Source of the DNA: Dehalococcoidia bacterium
GTDB lineage: Bacteria; Chloroflexota; Dehalococcoidia; Lucifugimonadales; Lucifugimonadaceae
Assembly (NCBI GenBank): GCA_012959765.1
Contig: DUCO01000034.1
Span: 1-64,000 of the forward strand
Direction: 5' to 3'
Length of the DNA: 64,000 nt
This document shows positions 26,745-36,442 of this stretch, piece by piece. The notes beneath the pieces were generated by a model. That model was not told where the DNA came from and made no database searches. It saw nothing but the letters and a program-made list of their open reading frames with translations. Within the stretch, counting starts at the first letter, position 1. Each line of letters begins with the position of its first letter. The position numbers were made by a program, and so were the translations under genes.

Positions 26745-27893
26745 ATGGCCGGTAGTAAAGTTCTCGTTCTGGGTGGCGGTTTCGGTGGAGTGCAGGCAGC
26801 AATCGAAGCTCGAGCCTCCCTCGATTCTTCGCACGAAGTTACCATCGTCGACAAAAATCGAGTACCGCATCTTTGTGGCATGAATCCGCTGCTTATTGTT
26901 GGTGAACGAGACACCGACAAGACCGGAAGATCGCTCGGCCGACTCGCCAATCGAGGAATCAACTTTGTCGAAGCAAATATCGACCTGATCGACACTGCCA
27001 ACCAGCAGGTCGCCACTTCTGAAGGCACTCTCGACTACGACTATCTCGTTGTCGCTCTGGGCGCTGCTTACGATTGGGATGCCGTTCCGGGAGCCAGAAA
27101 CGCCTATTCCTTCTACGATTTCGAATATGCCCGTCACCTTCGACGCAGGATCAGCCGACTAAAGCGCGGCAAAATCGTGATCGCTGCTGCCAAGCCTCCC
27201 TACAAGTGCCCCCCGGCACCTCTCGAAACGGCAATGATGATTAACTGGTGGGCGCGCAAAAAAGGCATCCGAAAAGATATCGACATATCTGTCTACATCC
27301 CGGAACCAGGCCCGCTTGGCGTTGCCGGAAAAGAAGCTTCGATGCGGGTTCGAAAGGCCTTGGATCAACGAGGAATCGAACTGGTAACCGCCGCGGGAGT
27401 AACTGAAGTCTCAGCGAAGGGACGAGAGGCTTCTTTCGCCGATGGCAGCTCTACCTCGGCAGATATCATCGCTACGATTCCAGTTCACAAAATCCCCGAT
27501 ATCGTTGCTGAATCGGGCATTGCCAACGGCAAACCGTGGGTACCGGTGAACAACAAAACTCTCGAAACTTCAGCATCCAACGTTTTCGCCATTGGCGATG
27601 TTAACGTCGTGCCGTCTGGTGATTTCGCTATTCCGAAAGCCGGGGTTTTCGCAGCCGGGCAGGGTACGAAAGTTGGCGAGATTATCGCCAGCAGAATCAA
27701 AGGATCAGACGAACCGGAACCATACGATGGTGTCGGATTTTGCTACATGGCGTACTCGGGCGGCCGATCGGCAACCGTTGGCGGTGAGTTCCTCACTGAC
27801 GGCGGGCCGCAAACCGTTCTGACCGAGCCCACGGTCTCGGGAATGAAGGCCAAAGACCGCTTCGAACGAGACTGGCGCAACTTCAAAATCTGA
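26745..27893 (+). CDS. FAD-dependent pyridine-nucleotide-disulfide oxidoreductase, sulfide:quinone reductase-like
   Basis: 382 residues from ATG 26745. Two FAD-binding blocks: VLVLGGGFGGVQAAIEARA at the N-terminus and NVFAIGDVNV at about 290. YLVVALGAAYDWDAVPG is the central ATG-like strand. The redox-site region PPYKCPPAPLE contains the Cys conserved in sulfide:quinone reductases, and a second Cys in GFCYMAYSGG occupies the place of the late SQR Cys; a third candidate is HLCGMNP near residue 43. These suggest SQR rather than type-II NADH dehydrogenase. SQRs pass electrons from sulfide to membrane quinone. It pairs with the DUF302 gene. Family is sure; SQR activity is likely, not proven. Confidence 0.82.
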   Translation: MAGSKVLVLGGGFGGVQAAIEARASLDSSHEVTIVDKNRVPHLCGMNPLLIVGERDTDKTGRSLGRLANRGINFVEANIDLIDTANQQVATSEGTLDYDYLVVALGAAYDWDAVPGARNAYSFYDFEYARHLRRRISRLKRGKIVIAAAKPPYKCPPAPLETAMMINWWARKKGIRKDIDISVYIPEPGPLGVAGKEASMRVRKALDQRGIELVTAAGVTEVSAKGREASFADGSSTSADIIATIPVHKIPDIVAESGIANGKPWVPVNNKTLETSASNVFAIGDVNVVPSGDFAIPKAGVFAAGQGTKVGEIIASRIKGSDEPEPYDGVGFCYMAYSGGRSATVGGEFLTDGGPQTVLTEPTVSGMKAKDRFERDWRNFKI

Positions 27894-27937
27894 ATCTAGA
27901 GAAGCTAGCTTCTTTTTACCCATAGGAAAACTATTCG

Positions 27938-28237
27938 ATGATTGCAGTGCGACGTACCTATCTTCCAAAACCCGGAACTGGCGGCAAACTGGCAGCGCTG
28001 GTGCGCGAGGCGAGCGAGGCGATGGAAGCTGCTGGCTACCGTAAGCCTACGGTGTACAAGGGATGGCACGGACTACACGGCATGCTGCAAACAGAACAGC
28101 TGTGGGATTCGATCGCCGACTACGAAACGTCTCGGAGCGCAGTTCGCAAGACACCGGGCATCACTTCGATCTTCGACCAGATCTACCCATTACTGACAGC
28201 AACACACACCACAGATATTTTTGAAATTTCCGAGTAG
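27938..28237 (+). CDS. Small dimeric alpha/beta-barrel-like protein
   Basis: 99 residues, ATG with AGGAAAA upstream. The sequence IAVRRTYLPKPGTGGKLAAL followed by REASEAMEAAGYRKPTVYKG and a C-terminal half rich in Trp/Tyr resembles NIPSNAP/ABM-type ferredoxin-like folds. No catalytic residue is assigned. It follows the SQR-like gene by 44 nt, so may belong to the same transcript. Confidence 0.65.
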   Translation: MIAVRRTYLPKPGTGGKLAALVREASEAMEAAGYRKPTVYKGWHGLHGMLQTEQLWDSIADYETSRSAVRKTPGITSIFDQIYPLLTATHTTDIFEISE

Positions 28238-28259
28238 CTAGCACTGTGTAGTCCGTGCT

Positions 28260-28447
28260 GTCATTGCTAGGAGTGAGGTACGAACGACGTGGCAACCAAC
28301 TGCCAAAGCAGGCACCACGCCGTGAATCAGCCAACAGCTAGCTTGCCGTCATTTGCACTGGCGGTCGACCACGTTACCGAGTAAATCACCATCTGTTGTG
28401 TCATCTACAGTTGATCACGATTGACACCCATTCGACTTCGCTCAGGG
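28260..28447. repeat. Repeat-rich gap: family A arm and family D copy
   Basis: 28260-28297 is a family A arm (GTCATTGCTAGGAGTGAGGT to ACGTGGCAACC). 28427-28447 is an inverted family D copy (ACCCATTCGACTTCGCTCAGG). It is immediately followed by GCCTCCTCGCAACGACAG, a decayed inverted family A end. No gene is seen in the 249-base gap 28238-28486. Confidence 0.7.
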
Positions 28448-28486
28448 CAGGCTAAGTGCCTCCTCGCAACGACAGAGCAGCGCCCC

Positions 28487-31400
28487 TCAACCCGCACCCT
28501 TCATAGCTACCGCCAGATCAGCCCGCCGAATCGCAATCACGTCCCGCACTGTGATCACGATCAACGCCGCACCCAGCACACCCAACAGAACCCCCACGTA
28601 GCTCCAATTCGTCGAGAACGCTATTGGCGGCAACGCCGTACCGTTCGAAACAGTCTGCGTAGTCGCGTCGACCGCCAGTCGAGCCATCAAAAGACCCGTC
28701 CCCAATCCCATTCCCACTCCAACTGCCAGCACTACCAACTGCTCGGCGACGCTAACAAACACCAAAACTAAACGGCTCATGCCCAGCGCACTCAAAACAG
28801 CTACATCAAAACGATCGCTCGATGGGCGAAACGGCGCAAACGTAAGAAAGCCGAACAACCCGAGCACGAGCGCCAGTGCCGATGTGACTATCGAAACGCC
28901 GCGCCACCCGGCAATCGCCAGCGGAGTTACCAGCGAAGACTCCCGAAGTTCCTCACTATCCAACAGCCTGTGAATCCCGCCGATCTCAGCCGATATCTCG
29001 GTCAACACACCCGCGTCACTCCGATCATCAAGCCCGATAAACATCTCGGCAAGAAAACCAGCCGAATTGAAGCTACTCATCGATAAATAACTCCACAGCA
29101 GATTGGCGTCGGCCACCACAAACCCTCCCGCCCCTGGATCCATCGTCGGGAAGTAATCAACCACCCCAGACACTCGCACCGGAACCGACTGCTCGAACAC
29201 GTTCACCACAGTCTCATCACCAACGGAAAGTCCGTTCAACGCCAGCGCCTCAGTGCTGAACAAAGCCGGAACCAACGAGGCGGGTATGTGCACGGCACCC
29301 CTGTATCCTCTGTTCGTTCCTATTCCGAGATCGATCTGAAGACCAGGACTGGCATTGGCGTTTTCACCGCTCGAATAGTCAAAGCTCGCAGCGGTGGTAT
29401 CGATACCCTTTGACGATGCGAGCGGCTCCCAGAATTCCACCGAGTCGAACGTTTCGATAATTACTCGTCGAAGATCCTCGCCCTGAAAATCGGCCGGTTG
29501 ATCGCTATAGAAAATACTGTCGATTTCAACACGCATCGGTGTTCCAAGCTCATCGTTAGCCTGCTCAAAGAACACAAACCCCGCGACCTCCAAAGGTCGA
29601 ACCGCCGACCCCGGCAGATCGCTAATTCGCACCTGCCAGTCGAGATCCGTCATCGGCCCAAGATCGACCGACCACGCACGTCCCGTCGCATCCAACAACC
29701 TCATGCTGGCCGTAACAAACTGCTGCGATACGCTCGACTTCATCAACACGCCAACAGATACCGCCTCGTTCGGGACAGCTAGTGGCTGATATAGATCATT
29801 CACTGTCGGCTCCAAACGCCCAAGAAGTTCGTCCAGCGGTACGCCCGCGTAGTCGTCCCGAAAATTCCCAAACTCAGCAAACTCTTCGGGTTCGACCGCA
29901 ATAAAGTCGAACGGCAAACCCTGCCCCCCATCACGCAACCCGCCTATCGCACGCAAACCTATCGACGCACCGGCCACCCCTTCGATCCCTCGCACGCCAG
30001 AAACCACCGCCGTTCGGGGCCCGCTGTTCAGATCCACAGGTGAAGCTAAAAGATCGGAGCCCACCTCGTATCCGCTTTGATCGTTCGCGCTCTGCTCAAG
30101 AGTCGCCGCTACGGTCGATGAAAGAACCGCCGTGCCAGCAACCATTCCGAGTATTGCGATCGGCCATGCGTACGTGATCGGGAGTCTTGCCATCGCTCCC
30201 GACACTATGTGAATCCATGCAGGCCCACGTTTCGACACCACGTTCGAAACCTTACGAGCAATCAGCGGCATAAATCGGAGCGAGAACAAAATAACTACGC
30301 CCAGAAATATCGCAGGCGCAAACACCAGTAGTTTGCTGATATCGGCCAGCTGCCCGGTCCGTTCGCTCACAACCGACGCCTCAGACGAAAGGTCCCAGAG
30401 AACCACTCCGCCAAACAGGAGGAATACCACATCGAGATACTGACGCTGGATAAAAGATCGACCCTCGACTCGCTTCGAAGACAGTCGAGCCGAGTCGATC
30501 TCACGCCCATTTCCTGTCCACACAACCCACTGCATGTAGGCAAGCACAATCCCGCCCCCAAACAGCGATAACGCAAACGCCTCCCAGCTCAGTCGAACGG
30601 GCATTCCTTCGCCAAAAGTAATCAATTCGTATTCGGGAAGCTGGCCCATCAGCGAAATGACCCCCAGCGCTAAAAATGGCGCAAGCAGGGTAGGGATGAG
30701 CACGAGAAGCACGGTTTCCAGAAAATAGATCCTGGCGATCTGCCCTCTGCCGAACCCGCGTGCGCGCAGACGTCCGGTGTCGACTCGGCGGCGCGTCATC
30801 AGCGCCCCTGCGGCCGTTGTCGAATAAAACGCCGCGGCCACCAAAACGACACCGCCCATCATCAACGTTGGGATTCGAGCGAACCTGATGTGTTCACGTA
30901 ACGCCCTGAAACGGTTTTCAATCGCCGAAACCAGCTTCGACTCAGGAAGCCCTAACCTCAGCTTCCCGGCAACTGCTTCGATCTGGTCCTCTGTAACGGC
31001 CGGATCCTGGTCCTTCAGCTGCGGGAGATCAAGTCGCAATAGCCACCGGTTGGTGCCGATGGAAGCCGGACCGCCAGTGACCAGACCGAACAGGCTGTCA
31101 GCCCCTACGAACAGCGGGAGGGGATGCCGTGCGACCAGAGAAGGAGCCGGTGGTTCCGTCGCCTCATGCCCGAGCCCAAACCAGAACTCTTCTTGCAAAT
31201 CGTGAGGCTTGAACCGACCCACAACTCGCAGTTTCATATACGGACGATCGACAGGTGACGAAGCGAGCCATATATCGTCGTCAAGATTTACTCCGAGTAG
31301 CTCAGCGCGATCGAATGGAACGGCGACCTCTGCGGTGAACACCCCTGCTTCTCGTTTGACTCCACTAGTTGGAGCTCGACCGTCAATGAATTCAACGTGC

Positions 31401-31789
31401 TCAGTAAACCCCTCAAATCGTTGGAGGAATCCGCTATCCGAGGATGGCCCGACGATGATCGAGTCGGCATCAAGTGCCCAGAAATGCGGACGTGTGTGCG
31501 ATGCCTGAGAAACGCTGAGCGCAAGGTCGCCAAACTCCTCAAGCGCAATGTCGACCTGCTCGGTAGCGGCGGATATCGAGCTGGTTGTAAGCGGGAATCG
31601 CTCGACAGAAACCAGAACGTTTCGGTTCGACTCTGAGAGTTCGTCGAGTGTCGAACGCAGTCCGAGTAGGCCGATCGTGTCGAGGTACATCGGCGCACCG
31701 GCGATGATCGTCATCAGCAGCAAAACGCTCACAACAAGTGCGAGTGTCTGGACCAGGTCAGCACGAAGGCGTCGACGAATCAGGATCAA
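28487..31789 (-). CDS. Large FtsX-like ABC-transporter permease
   Basis: 1100 residues from TTG 31789; a stop immediately upstream fixes this as the first possible start. One helix at about residues 15-37 (LALVVSVLLLMTIIAGAPMY), a large extracytoplasmic domain to about 300, helices near 320, 365-390 and 415, further helices near 460, 490 and 530, a second large extracytoplasmic domain (about 555-965), then three C-terminal helices (GVSIVTSALALVLGLFGFL, VLVFVSVAEQLVVLAVG, VGVLLGVLGAALIVITV). This double arrangement matches the FtsX/MacB permeases with two repeats. The partner ATPase is not in the window. Role: export or outer-face remodelling of lipids, lipoproteins or drugs; not specified by the sequence. 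Confidence 0.85.
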   Translation of the reverse strand: MILIRRRLRADLVQTLALVVSVLLLMTIIAGAPMYLDTIGLLGLRSTLDELSESNRNVLVSVERFPLTTSSISAATEQVDIALEEFGDLALSVSQASHTRPHFWALDADSIIVGPSSDSGFLQRFEGFTEHVEFIDGRAPTSGVKREAGVFTAEVAVPFDRAELLGVNLDDDIWLASSPVDRPYMKLRVVGRFKPHDLQEEFWFGLGHEATEPPAPSLVARHPLPLFVGADSLFGLVTGGPASIGTNRWLLRLDLPQLKDQDPAVTEDQIEAVAGKLRLGLPESKLVSAIENRFRALREHIRFARIPTLMMGGVVLVAAAFYSTTAAGALMTRRRVDTGRLRARGFGRGQIARIYFLETVLLVLIPTLLAPFLALGVISLMGQLPEYELITFGEGMPVRLSWEAFALSLFGGGIVLAYMQWVVWTGNGREIDSARLSSKRVEGRSFIQRQYLDVVFLLFGGVVLWDLSSEASVVSERTGQLADISKLLVFAPAIFLGVVILFSLRFMPLIARKVSNVVSKRGPAWIHIVSGAMARLPITYAWPIAILGMVAGTAVLSSTVAATLEQSANDQSGYEVGSDLLASPVDLNSGPRTAVVSGVRGIEGVAGASIGLRAIGGLRDGGQGLPFDFIAVEPEEFAEFGNFRDDYAGVPLDELLGRLEPTVNDLYQPLAVPNEAVSVGVLMKSSVSQQFVTASMRLLDATGRAWSVDLGPMTDLDWQVRISDLPGSAVRPLEVAGFVFFEQANDELGTPMRVEIDSIFYSDQPADFQGEDLRRVIIETFDSVEFWEPLASSKGIDTTAASFDYSSGENANASPGLQIDLGIGTNRGYRGAVHIPASLVPALFSTEALALNGLSVGDETVVNVFEQSVPVRVSGVVDYFPTMDPGAGGFVVADANLLWSYLSMSSFNSAGFLAEMFIGLDDRSDAGVLTEISAEIGGIHRLLDSEELRESSLVTPLAIAGWRGVSIVTSALALVLGLFGFLTFAPFRPSSDRFDVAVLSALGMSRLVLVFVSVAEQLVVLAVGVGMGLGTGLLMARLAVDATTQTVSNGTALPPIAFSTNWSYVGVLLGVLGAALIVITVRDVIAIRRADLAVAMKGAG

Positions 31790-31854
31790 CCTCGGTCAGA
31801 TGTGATTGGCTGGGCGGCGGAGCAATTCCGGAACTTTATACCGCCCAGACGGAA

Positions 31855-32612
31855 TTAGGTCTTAGTACCAACCACCTCGACCTGCATGAACGCATAAAAC
31901 GCGCCCTCGGCCTGAACCCAGTCGACCCAACCCTGAGAAATCTCAGCAAGATCGCTTTCAGTCGATATTCCGTACTCAACAGCACGTTTTGCGATGTCAG
32001 AACTAAGGACCCGCTCAGCCCACTGCTCGCCCCACCACTTGAGGCCGTTGTCTTCAGAAAAAGTCCACGTGGAAGTTGTGACAACCAGATCGCTGAACCC
32101 GGCTTCCGTAAACCACTGCTTCAGACGTCGACCCGCAAACGCATCGCCGCCGTTTCGCTCGGCAACACGGTTGTAAACATCGAAGAACTTCGTGAGTCGA
32201 TCATCGGGCGGCCACAACGCCGAAGTACCCCAATCGACCTCGCGCACCGCGCAAATACCACCCGGTTTGAGCACCCTCTTTGCCTCTTCCAACACTTTCA
32301 CTGGCTCGCCTAAATGCTGAAGAACCTGATGTGCGTACGCAGCGTCGAAACTGGCGTCGTCGTAGCCGGTGTCGTAGATGCTGTTGGCTTCATATTCCAC
32401 GTCCGAGATGACCGTTTCGAGCGCACCAGCACGAGCCTGTTCAACTACCACATCTGAGTAGTCTATTCCAACAACCCCATCGGCGATTTCAGCTGTGGCA
32501 AAACAAAAGCAGCAGCCCCGCTGGCGCGTCGAACCGAGTGCGCAGCAACCACCGAAGCATGGTGCCCATGCGTATATTTCTCAGGATCAGGATTAGCGAT
32601 AGGTCCGGTCAT
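31855..32612 (-). pseudogene. SAM-dependent methyltransferase with deleted motif I
   Basis: ATG 32612 opens MTGPIANPDPEKYTHGHH and runs to FVLPQLK, the typical lead of a class I methyltransferase. The frame then hits TAG near 32462. The other frame picks up at AEIADGVVGIDYSDVV and continues to 31855 with YAHQVLQHLGEPVKVLEEA, RVLKPGGICAVREVDWG and a normal C-terminal domain. What is missing at the junction is about 20 residues containing the SAM-binding loop (LDxGCGxG). Both edges share GCTGAAA, so a deletion by micro-homology that also changed frame is the simplest explanation. The downstream part alone cannot bind SAM, so I call it a pseudogene. Confidence 0.75.
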
Positions 32613-32681
32613 TTTTGGATAGTTCTCACAGTCTTTCGTTCTCAAACGAGCAACAACGTATCGGATGCCAACACCCCCAAG

Positions 32682-32699
32682 AAAACGTGCCACTGGCAC
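32682..32699 (-). terminator. Terminator of the Gfo/Idh/MocA gene
   Basis: On the minus strand GTGCC-AGT-GGCAC (32687-32699) starts one base after the stop at 32701 and is followed by GTTTTC. Member of the recurrent terminator family. Confidence 0.82.
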
Positions 32700-32700
32700 C

Positions 32701-33864
32701 CTAATACGCCGTCCACTCCTGCGGAACATCGGCCGGTGCGATCGTCCTGCGCTCTTCCGCACTCTTGATCGTCGCCAGAGTTGCTGCAAGCTCCGACCGA
32801 CCGTCCTCACCTGAATATCGAACTGGCCTGCCCGCAATCACAGAATCAACCCAGTGCTCAAGCGCAGCCTGATGTGAAGCATCGTAATAGTTGTTGTTCG
32901 ACAGCCACACCCGATCGCCAGAGTTGCCCTCGTCGATCACCTCCGAAGTCCCGTCGCGATGCAACACGACAGCCGGTGGCTGCGCAAAACCTGGCGCGGC
33001 TCCTCCGCCCTCGCCGTAAACAACCAGTGTGCCCTTCGTGCCGTGAACAGTAGTCACGAACCCGACATCGCCCGCGGACTCAACCTGATTCCATGCGCTA
33101 TCAATCCCGTTGTCGAAACTCCACGCAACCGAAGTTATTGCTTGGCCAGTAGGCGCACCCGTCCCCGAAACAAGCTCGATAGCGGTAAACCCGATCTGAG
33201 AATGAGCGGTCACCGAAGTCACGTCAGAACCACCAGCGAAATAACGAGCGGTAGCGAAAAAATGAGGCGCATGATCCATGACCCACGGGAACCTACCACC
33301 ACCCGATAGCTTCGGATCAACCCGCCACGGAGCGTTCGCCTCGTGACTCATCCTCGAAAGCCGCTGCGCCTCGTCAGGTCGCATAACCCACGGACCCTTG
33401 GTCTCCCGAATGTGAAGCACATCACCAATGTCACCACTATCGATTACCGTACGAGCGGCGACGTTCGGGTGATGAAATACATAGCTCTCACCGACCATCA
33501 GCGTCGTTCCGGCATCTTGATGAGCCGACACCATCGCACTCGCCTCAGCCAGCGAATGAGCCATCGGCTTCTCGCAGTAAACGTGCTTGCCGGCCTTCGC
33601 TGCGGCGATCGTCTGCTCGGCGTGAACAAATGGCGGTGTTACTAGGTCGATTGCGTCGACATTCGGATCGGCAAGAACAGCCTCAAGCGATGTAAACGCC
33701 TTTGCGCCAGTTTGTTCAGCCAACTCGCCAACGCTATCGGCATCGATGTCGCACACGGCGTACAAGTTGGCGTTCGGGGCCTTGCGCAAACCATTCAGGT
33801 GCGCCGGGGCGGCAACTTTTCCGGTAGCGCCGATAAGGGCAATGTTCAAACGCTCAGGGGTCAT
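32701..33864 (-). CDS. Gfo/Idh/MocA-family oxidoreductase
   Basis: 387 residues. The N-terminal Rossmann fold begins LNIALIGATGKVAAPAHLNG, with VCDID and the typical VDAIDLVTPPFVHAEQTIAA. The catalytic-Lys signature is HVYCEKPMAHS. The C-terminal alpha/beta domain includes FPWVMDHAPHFFATARYFAG (a DxxxH active-site pair) and HGTKGTLVVYGEGGG. Family knowledge: NAD(P)-dependent sugar or polyol dehydrogenases, acting in the cytoplasm. It is the last gene of the minus-strand series that includes the acetoin-dehydrogenase-like genes, 133 nt after the AcoX-like gene, with a family C repeat between them. Confidence 0.9.
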   Translation of the reverse strand: MTPERLNIALIGATGKVAAPAHLNGLRKAPNANLYAVCDIDADSVGELAEQTGAKAFTSLEAVLADPNVDAIDLVTPPFVHAEQTIAAAKAGKHVYCEKPMAHSLAEASAMVSAHQDAGTTLMVGESYVFHHPNVAARTVIDSGDIGDVLHIRETKGPWVMRPDEAQRLSRMSHEANAPWRVDPKLSGGGRFPWVMDHAPHFFATARYFAGGSDVTSVTAHSQIGFTAIELVSGTGAPTGQAITSVAWSFDNGIDSAWNQVESAGDVGFVTTVHGTKGTLVVYGEGGGAAPGFAQPPAVVLHRDGTSEVIDEGNSGDRVWLSNNNYYDASHQAALEHWVDSVIAGRPVRYSGEDGRSELAATLATIKSAEERRTIAPADVPQEWTAY

Positions 33865-33902
33865 TCGAGGCTCTCAATCGCCGTTTTCCTGTGGGGTATC
33901 TT

Positions 33903-33940
33903 GCCCCTTCTCCCTGTGGGAGAAGGTTGGGATGAGGGTG
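33903..33940. repeat. Dispersed repeat, family C
   Basis: Contains CTTCTCCCTGTGGGAGAAG, an 8-bp hairpin with a 3-nt loop, then GTTGGGATGAGGGTG. Pairs with the copy at 23.7 kb. Confidence 0.6.
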
Positions 33941-33997
33941 AAACCGATATTTGATATTTACGTTCACAGCAGGCTCGATAATTGGCTAAAGACGTCC

Positions 33998-34975
33998 CTA
34001 CTTCGTCGCCATCAACCGCATTGCCAGAGGCACGTCGACCACCCAGGGACCGTCCATGCTCAATGAAGCAAAAACCTTCTGGTCAGGCAACAGCTCTACC
34101 TCGCGCTCGCCATCAAGTGCGATCGTCCCTGGGTGCTGGGTGATCTCAATCTTCTCGCCCGGCGTTATTACTTTCCAATCGCGAATCTCGACGTCTGAAA
34201 TCATGCCCGGCGCTATCGGTGCCCGCACAGTGGTTGCGTTCTCGCCCGGTTCACCAGCGAGCCGAATATAAAGCCCGCGTTCTTCGTCGATAGAAATTGG
34301 CATGAGCCGTGATCCGATCGACGAAAGCCCAATGCTCGCCGGTTCCGCACGAGTCAGCAGCATGGCGTGCAGCGTCTTGGTATCCCAAACCGCCCTTGCA
34401 CCTACGAACATCTGGGTCGATACCGCTGCATCAACAAGCGCATCGTCCCGCTTCTCACCGTCAACGTAAATATCGATGCGTTTCGAACGCTTACAAACCT
34501 CGTCACGACTCAGCGCACCTATCGCCACAACACCAGCAGCGATACCGGCCAGTGTTCCTTCGATATTGGTTGGAAATACGTTGTTGGTTCCCGTAGAAAT
34601 CGGCACCAGCGGCACTTCGCCACAACCCTTGGCAACCACACGGTTCGTGCCATCACCGCCAAGCGTCACTATGCAGTCCGCACCCTGTTCGGCCATCGCC
34701 TTTGCTGCATTCGTTGAAGCACCCTGATGATCGGCAACAGGCATCTCCACGTAGTCGATAGCGATCTGCCCCTCGACGTCGTGCGATCCCGGTCGAGCCA
34801 GTCCGGAGTGATCAGGCATGATCAGTATTCGATCAACACCCATGGAAACGATTCCGGCGAACACCCGCCGAAGAATGTTCGCCTTTTCCTGATTCGAAAC
34901 GACGCGCCCGTGCGCAACCAGTCGGCGAATGTCTTTTCCTGCCGCCGGGTTTGCGATTATTCCGACGGTACTCAA
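33998..34975 (-). CDS. AcoX-like ATP-NAD kinase family protein
   Basis: 325 residues from TTG 34975. NAD-kinase-like signature: VGIIANPAAGKDIRRLV at the start, CIVTLGGDGTNRVVAKG (the GGDG motif) and VPISTGTNNVFP. The C-terminal beta domain ends KVFASLSMDGPW. Proteins of this type (COG3199) are encoded as AcoX in acetoin-dehydrogenase operons. The E2, E1-beta and E1-alpha genes lie directly upstream on the same strand, 33 nt separating this gene from E2. AcoX function is not firmly established; a kinase role is implied only by fold. Confidence 0.85.
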   Translation of the reverse strand: MSTVGIIANPAAGKDIRRLVAHGRVVSNQEKANILRRVFAGIVSMGVDRILIMPDHSGLARPGSHDVEGQIAIDYVEMPVADHQGASTNAAKAMAEQGADCIVTLGGDGTNRVVAKGCGEVPLVPISTGTNNVFPTNIEGTLAGIAAGVVAIGALSRDEVCKRSKRIDIYVDGEKRDDALVDAAVSTQMFVGARAVWDTKTLHAMLLTRAEPASIGLSSIGSRLMPISIDEERGLYIRLAGEPGENATTVRAPIAPGMISDVEIRDWKVITPGEKIEITQHPGTIALDGEREVELLPDQKVFASLSMDGPWVVDVPLAMRLMATK

Positions 34976-35008
34976 TTGACCAAACTCTCTACTCGCATTG
35001 GACGACCC

Positions 35009-36229
35009 TTAGGCCTTCATCCAGGTTGGGTCGCTGAGCAGCTTGGCAATCGAACGAACGAAGTCGCCAGCCGGAGCGCCGTCCCACGCACGGTGATCAA
35101 ACGCCAGGTTCAGGTGAGCAATCGATCGAATCGCAACTTCGCCATCGACTACCGTAGGAACCTCTTCAACGGTGCCTACACCGAGAATTCCGATCTCGGG
35201 CGGGTTCAGCAGCGGATCGAATATATCGATGTTGTACGAACTCAAATTTGTGATCGAGAACGTGCTATTCGTCATCTCGTCGATCGACAGCGTGTTCGAC
35301 TTCGCCTTCTTGGCGAGATCACGAACTTCCAGTGCGATATCCAGTAACGACTTCTGATCGGCGTTCTTGATTACAGGTACCAACAGGCCGTCCGGAACCG
35401 CCATTGCGATACCAACGTTGACCTCGTCCAAAATCCTGACCTCATCGCCAACCAGATGGGCGTTTGCAATCGGCATATCGGCAAGCGCCTTCGCAACCGC
35501 TGCGATCACGAGATCCTGGTACTGCGGTCGAATCTTGTGCTGTCGCCATTCGCCAACCAATTCGCGCTGGAAAGCAACCGCTTCGGTCACGTCGGCCCTT
35601 GTCGAAAGCGTCACGCTTGGAATAGCGGCGCTTTCGGTCATTCGGCGGGCGATAGTACCTCGCAAACCCGCGAGCTTGACCACTTCCTTCACCGGTACAA
35701 CTGATTCTGGCAGTGGAGCCGCAGCTGCTGGTGCGCCTGCAGCCGGAGCCGCAGCGAACGTCTTTACATCGTCTTCGGTTACTCGTCCGCTGGGGCCAGT
35801 TCCAGCTACACCTGCAAGATCAACACCCATATCCTTGGCGAGTCGGCGTGCCCGAGGTGTAACGATCTGCTTGCCACCATTTGGTGCCCCAGCAGCAGGA
35901 GCGGCAGCGGGTTTTGCGACAACTGCAACCGGCACCGGAGCACCAGCTGCGGCAACTACAACAACCTCTGGAAGATCTGCTTCCGAATCGCCAGCTTCGA
36001 GAACGTGCCCGAGAACAGTTCCAACGTCGACAACGCGGCCTTCTTCGATATCGATTCGCCCAAGCGTGCCATCGGCGGTCGCTTCGACTTCGGCGTTTAC
36101 TTTCGAAGACTCGATCTCAACGAGTTGATCGCCCTTGGTGACCGGGTCACCGACAGCCTTGAGCCACTTGATGACCTCGCCGTCGTTCATCCCCATGCCC
36201 CACTGAGGCAGGATGATTGGTGCAGACAT
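35009..36229 (-). CDS. Dihydrolipoamide acyltransferase (E2) of an acetoin/2-oxoacid dehydrogenase complex
   Basis: 406 residues. Lipoyl domain at residues 1-80 with the lipoylated Lys in EIESSKVNAEVEA. An Ala/Pro-rich hinge follows, then an E3-binding domain (TPRARRLAKDMGVDLAGVAG, GPSGRVTEDDV) near 125-158. A second Ala/Pro linker leads to the catalytic domain, residues about 180-406, with the active-site block AFDHRAWDGAPAGDF. One lipoyl domain is typical of acetoin and branched-chain complexes. It transfers the acyl group from E1-bound thiamine adduct to CoA. No E3 gene is in the window. It is separated from the E1 genes by two unrelated genes. Confidence 0.92.
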   Translation of the reverse strand: MSAPIILPQWGMGMNDGEVIKWLKAVGDPVTKGDQLVEIESSKVNAEVEATADGTLGRIDIEEGRVVDVGTVLGHVLEAGDSEADLPEVVVVAAAGAPVPVAVVAKPAAAPAAGAPNGGKQIVTPRARRLAKDMGVDLAGVAGTGPSGRVTEDDVKTFAAAPAAGAPAAAAPLPESVVPVKEVVKLAGLRGTIARRMTESAAIPSVTLSTRADVTEAVAFQRELVGEWRQHKIRPQYQDLVIAAVAKALADMPIANAHLVGDEVRILDEVNVGIAMAVPDGLLVPVIKNADQKSLLDIALEVRDLAKKAKSNTLSIDEMTNSTFSITNLSSYNIDIFDPLLNPPEIGILGVGTVEEVPTVVDGEVAIRSIAHLNLAFDHRAWDGAPAGDFVRSIAKLLSDPTWMKA

Positions 36230-36442
36230 ATTTACCGTTTACCGTTCTTGATTGTTTGACCGATTCACGGACGCAGCGTTCATCGGCAATGTCTTGCTTC
36301 CACTCGCCAAAAGTACGAAGTGTGCACAAGACTCTGAAATGGGATCAGGAATCACGCGTCGGCGGCTAGTTTAGCGCAGATGCCGGACAGTTCGGGCGGT
36401 GAGTCCGGGGAGTTAGTCGTTCGAGAGTTGGCTTTTGATCGA

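Noticed and set aside
35367-36128. Plus-strand open frame rich in Ala/Thr/Ser
   Set aside because: Antisense of the Ala/Pro linkers of the E2 gene.
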